A stretch of 64,000 nt of DNA from Geosiphon pyriformis (GCA_016748015.1 JAAOMT010000295.1:502604-566603), one strand, 5' to 3'; counted from the stretch's first letter, positions 23,691 through 36,182 are shown. Translations and numbers: made by a program. The notes: generated by a model from the letters alone, not told the origin.

Positions 23691-24357
23691 TGTTATAAGT
23701 TGGAGTAACAAGCTAATAGATAACAAAGGAGAACAGGATTGTAGGGTGATAAAAGGAATCAAAGGGAATTCAACTTTAAAGAGCAAATTAAATAAGTATA
23801 AATTCAATATGTGAGATTAGTCTCATAAAATATCTCAGTCACTATACTTTTCAAAAAATAAATGAGAAATCTGAAAGTAGAGAGATAGTCCATATTGTTA
23901 ACAAATGATCACACACTGGTATAATTCTATGTTTCACATTAGTGCTCTTAGAATTTAATATTAAGTATTAGATGTATTCTTTAGTCATGTTTTATTCAAT
24001 AATCTTTAAATGCTGCAATTACATGTTTTAAAAAAAAAATAGAAAATAACCAACAAGTAATTTTTTATTCCAAAATGTTCAGATACTTGAAGGTAAAAAA
24101 AGAAAATTTAGCAATAAGAAAAAAATTAAGATAAAGTTGTTATTTTTATTTCTTTTTTTTCTTTGATTTTTACATGCTTTTTTATAACTAAAAAATTCAT
24201 TGCTTATATAACTATCAAAAGTGATTAATGATCAGGTCAATAGTCAGATCCTTGATTAGGTCAATAATCACTTTCTAAAAATAGAGTAGCTAATTATATA
24301 ATATTAGTGGCTAATACATGTAATAATTAATAAGAAGTATAGGTTTTAACTATAACA
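23691..24357 (-). repeat. Gy1-B 3' LTR
   Basis: 667 bp, TGTTATAAG to TATAACA. Holds four 12-bp U3 units (24223-24270), while the 5' LTR of the same element holds nine (31202-31309); most of the length difference between the two LTRs is this array. Confidence 0.9.
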
Positions 24358-25100
24358 TTATTCTTTCCAAAGAGATTGAGCTCTGGCAAAATCAAGCTAT
24401 TTATGATGTAATCTATTTGAAAAGTTTTATTTAACTCAAAGCTAACTAGTTTGTTGAAGTCTTTTGTGAATAGGATATATAATACTTAAAGTAAAATAAG
24501 TTTTGTATCTAAGAGACCAAATCTTTGTATTAGAGTTTTGGTTCTTTTAGCAATAGTTAAAACTCTTAGGACATCTAACCATATAATGTCCAAAATTTCT
24601 GTCTGTATCTCTGAAGTTGTTTTCTTTATGAGTTTTATATCCTTTATGATTTCTTCAAGGCAACCATAGAGTTTTAATTGCCTTCCATATGACAAATTTT
24701 TGTCTATGGACAAGATTTTTTGGATTGTTTTTCTAATTGTGCTAGAAGATAAAAATATAGCTGCTATTATACTTTCTAACAGATATTTATTCATTTTGCT
24801 ACTAATTTTTTTTCTTCTGGTAGTAGTTTTCTTGGGTCTAATAACAGTATGTGTTTTACTATTATCAGTTATAGTGGTTTGTTTTCCAATGGTCAGAGTA
24901 GTATTTGAATAGTTTTTGATCCAATACTTATAGAGAGTATAAAAAGCATTTTGAATGTTTTGATCCAGAAAATAATTGTTTATGTCAATTGAAGATACCT
25001 CTGTTTTGAGAATAGTGTATTTATTTATACTTGAATTTTGCTAATCATTTGAGTTAGTATTATTATAACAGACAACCAATCAGGTCGTTTATGATATTTC
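24325..25100 (-). pseudogene. Gy1-B 3' reading frame (unknown function)
   Basis: Same frame as 44885-45628 of Gy1-C. The open part 24486-24794 encodes a helical protein (NKYLLESIIAAIFLSSSTIRK..., LKLYGCLEEIIKDIKLIKKTTSEIQ, VLTIAKRTKTLIQRFGLLDTK). Upstream without stop are DQNIQNAFYTLYKYWIKNY and a TIGKQTTITDN block. It lies between integrase and the 3' LTR and ends inside the LTR. No domain recognised. The hydrophobic plus-strand frame at 24700-24912 is its antisense. Confidence 0.65.
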
Positions 25101-26580
25101 TTGAGTCATATATTATGAATAAGATGATCATTAAAGATTGTTCCAGATTGATTTTGAAGAATATAAGAATCATTGTTCAAAACTTTGTTGACTATAAAGA
25201 GTCTTTTCTATCAGCTAGAGAATTTATCACCATAGATATTGTCTCTGTCTGAATGGTATTCCAATACCAAGTCACCAACATTTAAAGAAAGTGTTTTATA
25301 GGTTTTCTTTTTTTTAAGCTTTTTTTGGAACTGTTTTATCTTTTTAAAAGCAATTATTTGTGCTTTTACCAAGAAGTTAAGAATAGTATCAAGTCTTCTT
25401 TGCAAAATGTCTTTGTAATTTTCTATTGTGATTTTTTTAAAAAGTATTGTCTTAATGTTAATTTCTATTGGTAGTATTGTCATATATTCATAGAGCAAAT
25501 AAAAAGGTTTATAACTTGTTATGTCATAATTCACAGTTATATAAGCAAACAAAGCTGAAGACAGTATTTTGTCTTATAAGTTTATTTTTTCACTGGTTTT
25601 GGCTAAAGTTTTACATAGTGTTCTATTGAAACATTTCACTAAACTATTTGTTTGAAGATGGTAAAGAAAAAAAAGTTTATGACATATTCTCATTTTACTA
25701 CAAAGTTCTTCAACCAGTATACTGAGAAAAGCTCTTTCTTTATTAGATAAAAATTCTTTGGAGCAGCTATGATGGCAGATAATATCTTCATAAATGAAAT
25801 TGGCTATTGAAACTGCTGTTTAGTTTGGAGTGGCTCTTGCTTCTACTTACTTTGTAAAATAGTCAGTAGCTGTAATAATGTATCTATTGTTATCAGGAGT
25901 TATTGTTAAAGATCCAACAATATCTATACCAATTCTGTTAAATAGTTAACTAACAGAAATTAGATGAATATTTTCTTTGCAATTGGATTTGTCTCTTCTT
26001 TGACAGATATTACAGGTTTTGATATATTCAGCAATGTTCTTTCTTAAAATAAGCCAATAATAGCAAGCTAAAGTTTTCTGAATTGTTTTTGTTTTTCTAA
26101 AATGTCCAGTTAATGGATTAGTGTGTATATTGTATATTACAATTTTTCTTTCTTCAAATCTGATGACTCTTTGAGGATAATCAAAATCTTTTTTGTTTCT
26201 TTTATATAATTGATTCTGACAGATCAAATTTCTATTTGATTGTTTACACAAATGTTCTCTTTGCTATTGAGTGTATTTTGGTGGGTATTGTTCTTTACCC
26301 AAAAATTTTATTAAAGCAGAGTAGTTGTCCAAGTCTATTATTGTGTTTGTCAAAAGATGAGTTACTAATAATTAAAATGAGTTGGTTTGAGAAGCTTGTA
26401 CTGTTACTAAATGATAAGTCTAGAGAGAGCATCAGTATTTTAATGATTTGCTTCTTTGCAATGTTGAATATTATAGTTGAATTCATCTAAATAGAGTATT
26501 CAACAAGTTATTCATTTGTGTTCCAGCTTCTTTTTATTATGCAATCAAACCAAGGCTTAATGATCTGTTACTACTAAGAA
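25101..26580 (-). pseudogene. Gy1-B integrase
   Basis: Open pieces 25211-25552 and 25946-26251. Zinc domain: H..H in HTNPLTGHFRK and C-x2-C in KTCNICQRR. The catalytic core has GIDIVGSL with the first Asp kept, but the second Asp codon is AAT (25744-25742, LSNKERAFF). C-terminal: AYITVNYDITSYKPFYLLY and GDLVLEYHSDRDNIYGDKF. The frame differs from RT-RNase H of the same copy, as in C and F. It would catalyse cDNA insertion; inactive here. Confidence 0.8.
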
Positions 26581-27970
26581 TTTTACACCAAAGAGATATT
26601 GGTCTCAGTAACTAGTAGCCCAAACTATTACTAAGCATTCTTGTTAAATTACTAAATAGTTTTTTTCTGCTGATGTAAAGAATTTACTGGTATATGTTAT
26701 AGTATGTTTTCTGCTATCTTCATCTTTTTGTAAGAAGACAGCATCAAGTTTATAGCCAGATGCATCAGTGTGAAGAATAAAAGGTTGGTTCAGATTAAGT
26801 TGCTTAAGGATTGGTTTAGTAACAAGTTTTTCCTTCAGAATTTCAAAAGCTTTTTTGTTGATAAGTGCCCCAGTGGTAATTGATATTTTTCCTGAGTAAC
26901 TAATTAAGAGAAAAGACAATTTTGGAGAAATCTTTGATAAATTTGCAATAGTAAAAAGCCAAACCAAGAAAAGAGCATAGTTCAGAAACATTTATTAATT
27001 GTCTAATGTTCTGGACTTTTTTGGATCAGAAAAGATTCTATCTTTTGTAATAAGATAACCAAAAAACTGGATGGATTAATGTTCAAAGAAAGATTTGATT
27101 GAATTGATCTTAAGACCAGCATTTTTGAGCAGATCAAAAACCTTTTGCAAGTGTTTAAGGTATTCATCCCAAGTTTTCAAGTATACTATTATGTTATCCA
27201 AGTAGACCAGAACAAAGTTTTCTTTTACTGATTCAAACAATTTGTTTATTAAGTATTAAAAGGTAGAAAAGGCATTGGTAAGACCAAAAGACATGATTGT
27301 GAATTCATAAATGCCATACTTGGTAATAAAAACAGTTTTCTTTCTGCTTTTTGGATCTATTTTTACTTGCCAGAATCCAGCAGTTAAGTTAATAGTTAAG
27401 AAGAAAGCAGCACTATTGAATTTGTTTAGCATTGCATCAATTTTGGGGAGTGGATATATGTTTCTTATAGTGATGATATTTAATTGGCAGTAATCAACAC
27501 AGAAGCATAGGATTCCACCTTTTTTGGATACTATTACAATTGGAAAAGCCTATTTACTTTTGGTTTTTTATATAAATCCAAGATTTTTTATCTGGTTTAT
27601 CTTTTTCTTAATGAACTTATTATTGCATTGATTGGATTAATAAAACTTTAAATAGATGAGTTGAGTTTCTTTGGTGATGATGGTGTGTTGTATCACATGG
27701 GTTCGTTTAGAGGTATCATCTTCTTTTAAAATAATTGGATTATTTCTAGCCAACAGATTTTTAATGTCCACTTTTCTTTTTTCAGAGGAAGTTTTTTTTT
27801 GTTTTACAACTAGTGATTGGATTTTAGGTGGTTCATTTTCAAAAGACTATAGTACTTTTTTTAGATATTAAACTAATTGGCTTCCAATTTTTGTAATAGA
27901 TTAGGCAAAACTTGTATTCATTACTAGGAGAATACAAAAGTTTATTGCACCAGCATCTGGCACAAGAACT
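26581..27970 (-). pseudogene. Gy1-B reverse transcriptase and RNase H
   Basis: RNase H is open at 26644-26991 (HTDASGYKLDAVFLQKDEDS, TYTSKFF). RT upstream shows the VYLDN box (27204-27193), one D-to-N change from YLDD, then the Gly-Phe-Trp-Gln motif with its TGG intact (about 27370), and a TAG (about 27550) at the same position as in C, D and F (KSK-stop-AF). RT copies the element RNA using the tRNA primer; RNase H removes RNA. Inactive because of the D-to-N change and stops. Confidence 0.8.
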
Positions 27971-29076
27971 ATGTTACCAATAACTGTATTTTGCTTTCTT
28001 GCCAGGTTTTTTATCAAAGATTTTTCTAAGAATATCATAGTAGGGCCAGCAGATCAGCTTGTCATTTACCATAATTCTTTTTTTGTCAGCTTTAATATTG
28101 TCCAGTGGTTTGTCATTGCTAGTGAAGATAGTATAGGTAAGTTCAGCAGTTTTTTCTTGTTTTTCTTGATTTTTTTCTTCATCACTCTCATTATCATCTG
28201 ATTCATTTGATTGTTCTTCTTCTTGGTTTTGCTTAGATATTAAAGGAGTTGTCCAATGACAGCATTTAATTATGATAAGCTTTTTATTACATCTAATGAT
28301 CAGCTCACAAAGTTTATAGTCTAAGAGGGCTTTCACTTTCTTAAACCATTTATTGCCAATAATTATTGTGTATTCTTTGGTTTCAGATACCTTTATGTTA
28401 GTTACAATGTTGATATTATTGATATAAACAAGAACAGCTTTGGCTATGCTCAGATTTTTCTTCTTGTTACCATGTATATTGGTCATTGATCAAATGGAAA
28501 GCTCATCAATCTTTCTGCCAATTGCTTCAAGAAAGTGTTTGGCAATTACACTAACCAATAATCTATTGTCTAGGATTAGATCAATGAAGTAACCAACCAC
28601 TTGGGCTTTACAAATCAGAGGAGTAATATTGTTGTTATCAGTGAGTCTAACTTGACAAGGACATTTGTTGGTCTTTGGTGTTTTCTTCTTTGGTATCAAT
28701 AATTTGCAAAGATTTTTTCTAAACTGTGGATGAGTCATTAATTGGCCAAATGTAATATATGCTGGAGTTTCTATGAGATCTTTAACAACAAAACGGGGCC
28801 AGATTTTTGTATTATTTCTGGGAGTTCTAACTTTGGAGAATTTTTAAAAACTTTAGTCTTTGGTGGCTCATTGTTATTAACAGTTGATTTGGATGCCTTG
28901 TTTGGGTCCAGAACGAAATCAATCTTGGCTTTCTTTTTCTTTCTTATTAATTCAAAGATGTTGATTGCTAGTTCATTTATGTTATGATCATTATTAGTTA
29001 AGTTAAAAACATAAAAGAGGTTTTTTTCTGATTGGCTTGTACTTTTACCCTTTGGAGGTACACCTACTAGTTTAAA
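27971..29076 (-). pseudogene. Gy1-B protease and N-terminal Pol region
   Basis: Open frames 27974-28486 and 28490-28738. Protease signature: YFIDLILDNRLLVSVIAKHF (catalytic DSG is DNR, 28570-28562), then AVLVYINNINIV, YTIIIGNKWFKK and LCELIIRCNKK. This is followed by an acidic EEEQSNESDDNES segment and a KLICWPYYDI block leading to RT. Pol is in the -1 frame relative to Gag, entered at the TTTAAAC at 29076-29070. Confidence 0.78.
29038..29076 (-). promoter_or_regulatory. Gy1-B gag-pol -1 frameshift site
   Basis: On the minus strand TTTAAAC (29076-29070) sits just before the Gag stop (TAG here). After a 7-nt spacer come TGTAC, a 15-nt loop and GTACA (29062-29058 with 29042-29038). The third pair is T-A where Gy1-C has C-G. 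Confidence 0.7.
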
Positions 29077-30617
29077 GGTTAATAAACAATGGCTTCAACT
29101 AGGGAATCTTTTTCAAAGAAATTAATGTTGGCATGATTGGGTCTTTAATTAGAGATATTGTTGTTAATAATTCTGTTAGTTTAATTGTCATTGTTTCTAA
29201 GAACTGAAGAAGGCAATAGAGAATTGTTGCAATTTCTGAAAAAGTGTCCAGTTAATTTACAGCAATAGCACACAGGTGGGCCATAATTTTGCTGTCTTTG
29301 ATAAGAAAGTTGCTAAGGCTAATTGAAACATGGTTCAAATCTAGCTCTTTGTGATTGCTGATTATCTCTAACTGCTTGGGCTAAGGATTCCAGTAACCAG
29401 GCAAGATTAGCTGTAAGTCTGTCTATTAACTTTTTATTTGGGTCTTGAGTTTGGGCAGCAAAAGAAGTAGTGATCATTTAGGAAGCAGGTGCCATAACAA
29501 GAACAGGAGCAAAAACTGGAAGTGTGGATTCCAAGTGCATCTTTTGATTGTCTTTAATTCATTGGACTAGTTCAATAACCATATTCATTGTGGGATTGTT
29601 TTTTAGGGCCAGGAAGGGCCAAAAAGCATATAACAGATCTGTTTTCAATTTTTTTGTAAAAAAATAAATCTTTTGCTCTTCTGTCCAGTTTTTTCTAGAG
29701 TTTACTCTTTTAATTAACTTTCTGATGGTTTTGGCATATTTAGTTACCACTTTACCAGGATCTTGGGTTCTTTTTTCTAGTTCCATATACCATTTAGAGA
29801 TTAGGATAGGAGTTCTGAATATATTTTTAAAGTGAATAGTAAAAGAGGTATTTTCTTTTCCAGCATTTGTTGATGTCTATCTAATGATTTTTTGGTGAGC
29901 ACCAGTATTGGTTTTTTGTAAAAACCAAGTAGCAAAAAACTCTTGAAGATAACTACCAACAATTTGGAACTTGTATTCAGCATCATATTGGTTGACAGTA
30001 GCTGCTCTTTCAAAATCATCCAACCATTCAATTGGATTTTGTGTATCATCTCTGAATAAGAATAGTGGGGTGTTGTTTCTTTGTCCTAGAGCAGTTTGTA
30101 TACTCTAAAAGGCAGCCAGAATGTTTGCTTGCATAGAGTTATTAGCCATTGGTTCAGAAGTAACTGTTTGTGTGGAATGTTCTAATTTACTTGATAAAAG
30201 ATCAAAAACAAGAGCAGTTTAGTAGCTTTTTTCTTCTGTTTCAAGAGAAGTTTCGACTGATTAATGAGCAGCAATTCAAATGTGGATTTGATAATTCAAA
30301 TATTCGAAATCAGGAAGCTGTTGTTCAAAGGTTGTTGAGTATAAAAGTTAATTAATGCTATTGTTTTTTTTTTCAAAGTTGTCTTCAAAATAAGCTTGAT
30401 CAAAGTAATAAGTTGTATAAACTATATAGGTTTCAGCTGAATGTTCATTCAAGAACCAGTTTCAAAAGTCTTGAAATTGTTTACTGGATTGTTTTTCAAT
30501 GGGAAAGCAAATTAAGCAAGAGAGCAAAGAATTAAGTTTAATAAAATCTAGATTGTTTTTGTTGTGTGTTTCAAAATATTCTTCTGATTGTTGTAGCAAG
30601 TATGAATAATTACCCAT
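29064..30617 (-). pseudogene. Gy1-B Gag
   Basis: Starts at the ATG at 30617-30615 (MGNYSYLLQQSEE) at the same place as Gy1-C, 53 bp from the LTR. Contains DFIKLNSLLSCLICFP, the Gag domain (open parts 29559-29786 and a shifted 29801-30049), and a CCHC knuckle around 29250-29290. Ends beyond the slippery heptamer. Packages element RNA. Broken by stops at a few Gln/Trp codons. Confidence 0.75.
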
Positions 30618-30647
30618 ACAATAGGAAACAAAGTGGATTTTGACAAC

Positions 30648-30664
30648 CTCACAGAGAGCACCAC
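30648..30664 (-). other. Gy1-B primer binding site
   Basis: On the minus strand TGGTGCTCTCTGTGAG, separated from the 5' LTR by a 5-6 bp AAAAG spacer as in C and F. Confidence 0.7.
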
Positions 30665-30669
30665 TTTTA

Positions 30670-31396
30670 TGTTATGGGTTAAAGTAACAAGCTAATAAAT
30701 AGCAAAAGAGAACAGAATTGTAGGGTGATAAAAGAAATCAAAAAGAATTCAACTTCAAAGAGCGAATTAAATAAGTATGAATTCAATATGTAAGATCAGT
30801 TTTATAAAATATTTCAGTTGCTATACTTTTCAAAAGATGACCAAAGAATCTGAAAATAGAAAAATAGTCTGTACTGTCAACAAATAATCACACACTAGTA
30901 TAATTCTATGTCTCATGTTAGCACTCTTAAAATTTAATATCAGGTATTAAATGTACTTTTTAGTTATGTTTTATTCAATAATCTTCAAATGCTGCAATTA
31001 CACATTTCAGGAAAAAGATAGGAAATAACCAACAAGTAATTTTTTATCCCAAGATGTTCAGATACTTGAAGGTAAGGAAAAAAAATTTAGCAATAAGAGA
31101 AAAATTGAGATAAAGTTGTTATTTTTATTTCTTTTTTTTTTTTAATTCTTACATGCTTTTCTACAGCTAAGAGATTCATTGCTTATATAGCTATCAAAAG
31201 TGGTTAATAATCAGGTCAACAACTAGGTCAATAATTAAGTCAATAATTAGGTCATTGATCAGGTTAATAATCAAGTCAATGATTAGGTCAATGATCAGGT
31301 CAATGATCACTTTCTAAAAATAGAGTGGCTAATTATATGACATCAATGGCTAATACATGTAATAATTAATAAAAAGTATAGGTTTTAATCATAATA
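30670..31396 (-). repeat. Gy1-B 5' LTR
   Basis: 727 bp, TGTTATGGG to the decayed end CATAATA. Carries nine 12-bp units at 31202-31309, the longest clearly readable array in a young copy. Confidence 0.9.
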
Positions 31397-31400
31397 TTAC

Positions 31401-32480
31401 TAATAACTGTATTTGGCTTTTTTGTTAAATTTTTAGACAAAAGTTTTTCTAAATATGTCATAATAAGACCAGCAAACTATTTTGCTATTTACAATAATTT
31501 TTTCTTTGTCTGTTTTAATATTATCCAGTGGCTTGCCATTGTTAGTAAAGATAGTATAAGCAAGTTTAGCAGTTTTTTTTTTGTTTTTTTCTTTATCACT
31601 TTTTTTATTATTTGATTGTTTTTCTTTTGGGCTTTGTTTAGATATTGAGAGAATTGTTCAATAATAAAATTTAACTATAATAAGTTTTTTATTACATTTA
31701 ATAATTAATTTACACAGTTCATAATCAAACAAAACTTTGGTTTTCTTAAGCCACTTATTGTTAACAATGAAAATATATTCTTTAGCTTTAGAAACTTTCA
31801 TGTTAGTTTCAATGCTAATGTTATTAATGTAAACAAAAACAGCTTTGGCTATATTCAGACTTTTTTTTTGTTACTATATACATTAATTATTGATTATATA
31901 AAAGATTTATTAATTTTTCTGCCAATTATTTTAAAGAAGTGTTTAACAATAACATTAACAGATAATTCATTGTTTAAAATCAAATTAATGAAATAACTAG
32001 TTATTTGGGCTTTACAAATTAAAGGGGTAATATTATTATTGTTAGTAAGTTTAGCTTGACAAGAATGTTTGTTGGTTTTTAGTGTCTTTTTTTTGGGATT
32101 AATAATTTGCAAAGATTTTTTCTAAATTGTAGATGAGTCATTAATTGGCCAAAGATAATGTAAACTAAAGTTTTTATAAGATTTTTAACAACAAAATATG
32201 ATCCAAATTTTTGTACAATTTTTGGAGTTTCTAACTTTGGAAAATTTTTAAAAATTTTGGTTTTTGGTAGCTTATTGTTATTAGCAATAAAAGTTGAGAC
32301 TTTATTGGGTTCTAAAACAAAATTAACCTTGGCTTTTTTTTTTGTGAATTTAGAAAGATTAATAACCAGTTTATTTATATTATGATCATTATTAATTAGA
32401 TTAAAAGCATAAAAAAAGTTTTTTTTTGGTTGGCTTGTATTTTTACTCTTTGAAAATATGTCTATCAGTTTAAAGATTGA
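31401..32480 (-). pseudogene. Gy1-A protease and N-terminal Pol region
   Basis: Resumption of Gy1-A after Gy1-B, beginning within the KAKYS-type block next to the TTAC duplication. The open part 31894-32112 contains ITSYFINLILNNELSVNVIVKHFF: the catalytic DSG reads NNE (31974-31966), so both Asp and Gly are lost. The slippery TTTAAAC survives at 32474-32468. Confidence 0.7.
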
Positions 32481-33893
32481 TAACTAAGAAATCCTTTTTA
32501 AAAAAATTGATATTGGCATGATTAAATCTTTGATTAAAAACATTATTATTAATAGATTTGTTATTCTAATTGTTATTGTTTCTGGAAACTGAAAGAGACA
32601 ATAAGAGATTGTTGCAGTTTTTTGAAAAATGTTTAGTTAATTCACAATAATAACATATAGATGGGCCACAATTTTGCTGTCTTTAATAAAAAAGTTGTTG
32701 GGATTAATTAAAACAAAATTTAAATTTAGGTTTTTAAGATTGTTGATTTTTTCTAACTGTTTAGACTAAGAACTTTAATAATTAGACAAGATTGGCTGTA
32801 AGTTTATTTATCAATTGTTTATTAGAATTTTGAATTTTTTGTGTAAGTTCAATAGTCATATTTATTGTAAGATTATTTTTTAAGACCAAGAAAGACCAAA
32901 AAACATAAAATAAATCAGTTTTTAATCCTTTTGTAAAAAAATAAAACTTTTGCTCTTCTGTTTAATTTCTTCTAAAATTTATCCATTTAATTAACTTTTT
33001 TATTGTTTTAATATATTTAGTTACTATTTTTCTTGGGTTTTGGTTTTTTTTTCCAATTTTATATATCATTTAGATATTAAAATTAGAGTCCTGAATTTAT
33101 TTTCAAACCAGATAATAAAAAAAGTGTTTTTTTCTTTAGCATTTGTTAATGTCTATCTGATAATTTTTTGGTAAGTACCAATATTAGTTTTTTGTGAGAA
33201 CCAAGTAGTAAAAGAGTCTTATAGATAGCCACCAATAATTTGAAACTTGTAGTCAGCATCATATTGGTTGACTATGACTGCTTTTTCAAAGTTATCTAAC
33301 TATTTAATTGGGTTTTAGACATTATTTCTAAATAATAATAGTGGAGTGTTGTTTTTTTGCTCTAAAACAATTTATATATCTTAAAGAATGACCAGGATGT
33401 TTGCTTATATAAAATCAGCAGCTATTGATTTAAAAATAACTATTTGTATAGAATAGTCTGATTTATTTAAGAAGAAATTAAAAACAGAAGTAGTTTGATA
33501 GCTTTTTTTTTCTGTTTTAAAAGATGTTTTAATTAATTAGTAGACAGCAATCCAAATGTGAATTTGGTAATTCAGATATTCAAAATTAAGAAACTGTTGT
33601 TGAAAAATTATTGAGTATAAAAGCTAATTGATATTGTTATTTTTTTCTTCAAAAATTTTTTCAAAATAAGCTTGATCAAAAAAATAGATTGTATAGACTG
33701 TATAGGTTTTAGCTAAATACTTGTTTAAGAACCAGTTTTAAAAATCTTAAAATTGTCTACTAGATTGTTTTTTAACAGAAAAGCAAATTAAGCAAAAAGG
33801 CAAAAGATTAAGTTCAATAAAATTTAGGTCATTTCTGTTGTGTGTTACAAAATATTCTTTTGATTATTATAACAAATATGAATAATTATTCAT
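32465..33893 (-). pseudogene. Gy1-A Gag (heavily degraded)
   Basis: Aligns along its whole length with Gy1-B and C Gag, from the ATG at 33893-33891 to the TTTAAAC. No long open stretch remains. The CCHC region is around 32630-32670. Slightly shorter than 517 codons, with small deletions. Confidence 0.65.
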
Positions 33894-33945
33894 GCAATAA
33901 AGAATAAAATAGATTTTGACAATTTTACAGAAAGCACCATTTTTA

Positions 33946-34686
33946 TGTTATAGATTGGAGTAATAAGTTAATAAATAATAAAAAAAAACAGAATTATAAG
34001 ATAATGAAATTACAAAAAAGCAAATTAAATAAGTAAGGATTTAATATATATAATCAGTCTTATAAAAATTACAGTTGTAAATCTTTTTTGAAAATTTAAA
34101 AGTAGAAAAATAGTTTGTAATTATTAACAAAATAATAATACTACTATTATTCTATGTTTTACTTGACAATTTTTAAAATTAATAACAGATATTATTTTGT
34201 TTTTTAATTGTTTTTTTATTCAATAAATTACAAGAGCAAGCAATTACTTCTTAGGTTAATTTTTAACAATACAAATCAAGAAAAAAAAAAGATAAGATAT
34301 GTAAAAACTAACAAGTAATCTTTTATTTTAAGATGTTTAAATACTTAAAGATAAGGAAAGAAAAATAAGCAATATAAAAAAAAATAATTAATAATGGATT
34401 TTATTTTATTACATTAATCATATTTTTCTATAACTAAGAGATTTATTACTTATATAGTTATAAAAAGTAGTTAATAATCAAGTTAATAACTAGATTATAA
34501 TCAGATTAATGATCAAATTAACAATTAAGTTATTAATTAGATCAATAATCAGATTAATAATTAGGTTAATAGTTAGATTATTAATCAGATTAATTATTAC
34601 TATTTAAAAATAAGATGACTAATTATGTAACATTAATGGCTAATATATATAATAACTAATAAAAACTATGGTTTTTAATCATAACA
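33946..34686 (-). repeat. Gy1-A 5' LTR
   Basis: About 741 bp, TGTTATAGATTGG to TCATAACA. Eleven degenerate 12-bp units lie at 34469-34599, against two in the 3' LTR (1832-1855). Confidence 0.85.
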
Positions 34687-34946
34687 ATACATTAAATGTT
34701 AATATTTTATTTTAATTGCAATTAGTTTTTTGTAAGTTTTTTAATTTTATTTGTGTAATAATAATAATAATATTATACTAAAGACTTTTTTTTAAAGTTA
34801 TAATATAATTTATTTTTTAATTCTTAATTATTGTATATATATTTATGTATTTTTTTTTAGAAGTTAATTCAAAAATTTATTTATTATAGTAAAATCTTTT
34901 TTAAGACTATTTTTGCAATTGCTTAAAATTTTTTTTTAATCTAAAA
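34687..34946. other. AT-rich host segment between Gy1-A and Gy1-D
   Basis: 260 bp of A/T-rich DNA with an AAT microsatellite near 34758-34775. It is the stretch into which both Gy1-A (left) and Gy1-D (right) inserted. Probably Gy3 sequence by continuity with 51811 onward, but no coding match is visible. Confidence 0.35.
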
Positions 34947-34950
34947 ATAC

Positions 34951-35628
34951 TGTTATAGATTGAAGTAACAAGTTAATAAATAGCAAAAGAAAACAGAATT
35001 GTAAAATAATAGAATTAATCAAAAGGAATTCAACTTCAAAAAGTGAATTGAATAAGTAAGAATTCAATATGTGAGATCAGTCTTATAAAATATCTCAGTT
35101 ACTATTCTTTTTAAAAGATAACCAGAGAATCTGAAGATAAAAAGATAGTCTATATTATTAACAAATAATAATACACTAGTACAATTTTATGTCTTATATT
35201 AATGTTTTTAAAATTTAATATTAAGTATTAGATATGCTTTTTAGTTATGTTTTATTCAATAATCTTCAAATGTTATAATTATATGAGTCAGAAAAGAGTA
35301 GGTAAATACCAACAAGTAATCTTTTATTCTAAAATGTTTAGATATTTAAAGATAAAAAAAGAGAAATTAGCAAGAAAAAAAGAATTAAAATAAAGTTGTT
35401 ATTTTATTTTTTTTTATTTCTTTGATTTGTACATATTTTTCTAAAGCTAAAAAATTTATTGCTTATATAATTATTGAAAGTAGTTAATGACCAAGTCAAT
35501 AACTAGATCAATAATTAGGTTATTGATTAAGTCAACAATCATTATTTAAAAATAAGATAATTAATTATATAATATTATTGGCTAATACATGTGATAATTA
35601 ATAAAAACTATGAGTTTTAATCATAATA
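34951..35628 (-). repeat. Gy1-D 3' LTR
   Basis: 678 bp; TGTTATAGATTG start, TCATAATA end; five 12-bp units at 35482-35541. Confidence 0.85.
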
Positions 35629-36182
35629 TTATCCTTTTCAAAGAGATTAAGCTCTGGCAAAATCAAGCTATTTATGAGATAATTTATTTAAAGAGTTTTG
35701 TTTAACTCAAAACTAACTAGTTTGTTAAAGTTTTTTGTAAATAAGGCATATAATATCTGAGATGAAATAAGTTTTGTATCTAAAAAACCAAATTTTTGTA
35801 TAAGAGTTTTGGCTTTTCTTACAATGGTCAAAATTTTTGAAACATCTAACTATATAATATTCAGGATTTTTACTTGTATCTCTAAAGTTGTTTTCTTTAT
35901 GAGTTTTATATTTTCTATGATTTTACTAAGACAATTATAAAGTTTTAGTTGTCTTTTATATGACAAGTTTTTATTTATGGACAAGATTTTTTTAATTGTT
36001 TTTTCAATTGTAATAGAAAATAAAAGTATTATTGCTGTTATACTTTCCAACAGATATTTATCTAATTTGCTACCAATTTTTTTTTTCTGATAGTGGGTTT
36101 TTTTGGTTTAATAACAGTATGTGTTTCATTGTTATCAGTTATGATGATTTGTTTTTCAATAGTTAAAGTAGTATTTAGATAG
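35629..36182 (-). pseudogene. Gy1-D 3' reading frame, distal part
   Basis: Homologous to 45161-45597 of Gy1-C. The short open part 35850-36050 has the ESITAIILL, KNLSYKRQLKLYNCLSKIIENIKLIKKTT pattern in the same frame as in B and C. Interrupted by LTR4 at 36183; continues at 37064. Confidence 0.65.

Larger units (their letters stand above)
23691..31396 (-). mobile_element. Gy1 copy B: full-length element inserted in Gy1-A
   Basis: 7.7 kb with both LTRs, same orientation as its host copy, flanked by TTAC at 23687-23690 and 31397-31400. On both sides the Gy1-A sequence continues without loss. Coding parts are moderately preserved: several Gln and Trp codons lost elsewhere are intact here, so it is younger than A and D. 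LTR ends TG...CA are kept at 23691 and decayed to TA at the other end. Confidence 0.92.
1293..34686 (-). mobile_element. Gy1 copy A: Ty3/gypsy LTR retrotransposon, split by Gy2 and Gy1-B
   Basis: Element read on the minus strand, with its 3' LTR at 1293-1942 and its 5' LTR at 33946-34686. Its body is in three pieces: 1943-3546, 22219-23690 and 31397-33945. The pieces join exactly when the Gy2 insertion (3547-22218, flanked by ATGT) and the Gy1-B insertion (23691-31396, flanked by TTAC) are removed. Outer flanks are GTAT (1289-1292) and ATAC (34687-34690), compatible with an original GTAC after one C-to-T and one G-to-A change. It is heavily degenerate, with stops at most former Gln and Trp codons, and is one of the oldest Gy1 copies here. 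Confidence 0.85.

Noticed and set aside
24700-24912. Plus-strand frame with a long hydrophobic run that looks like a membrane protein; a mirror frame exists at 45043-45255 (minus).
   Set aside because: It is the exact antisense of the Gy1 3' reading frame; Lys/Asn-rich sense codons produce Leu/Phe/Val-rich antisense frames.
28742-28987. Plus-strand frame of 81 codons.
   Set aside because: Antisense to the N-terminal Pol leader of Gy1-B.
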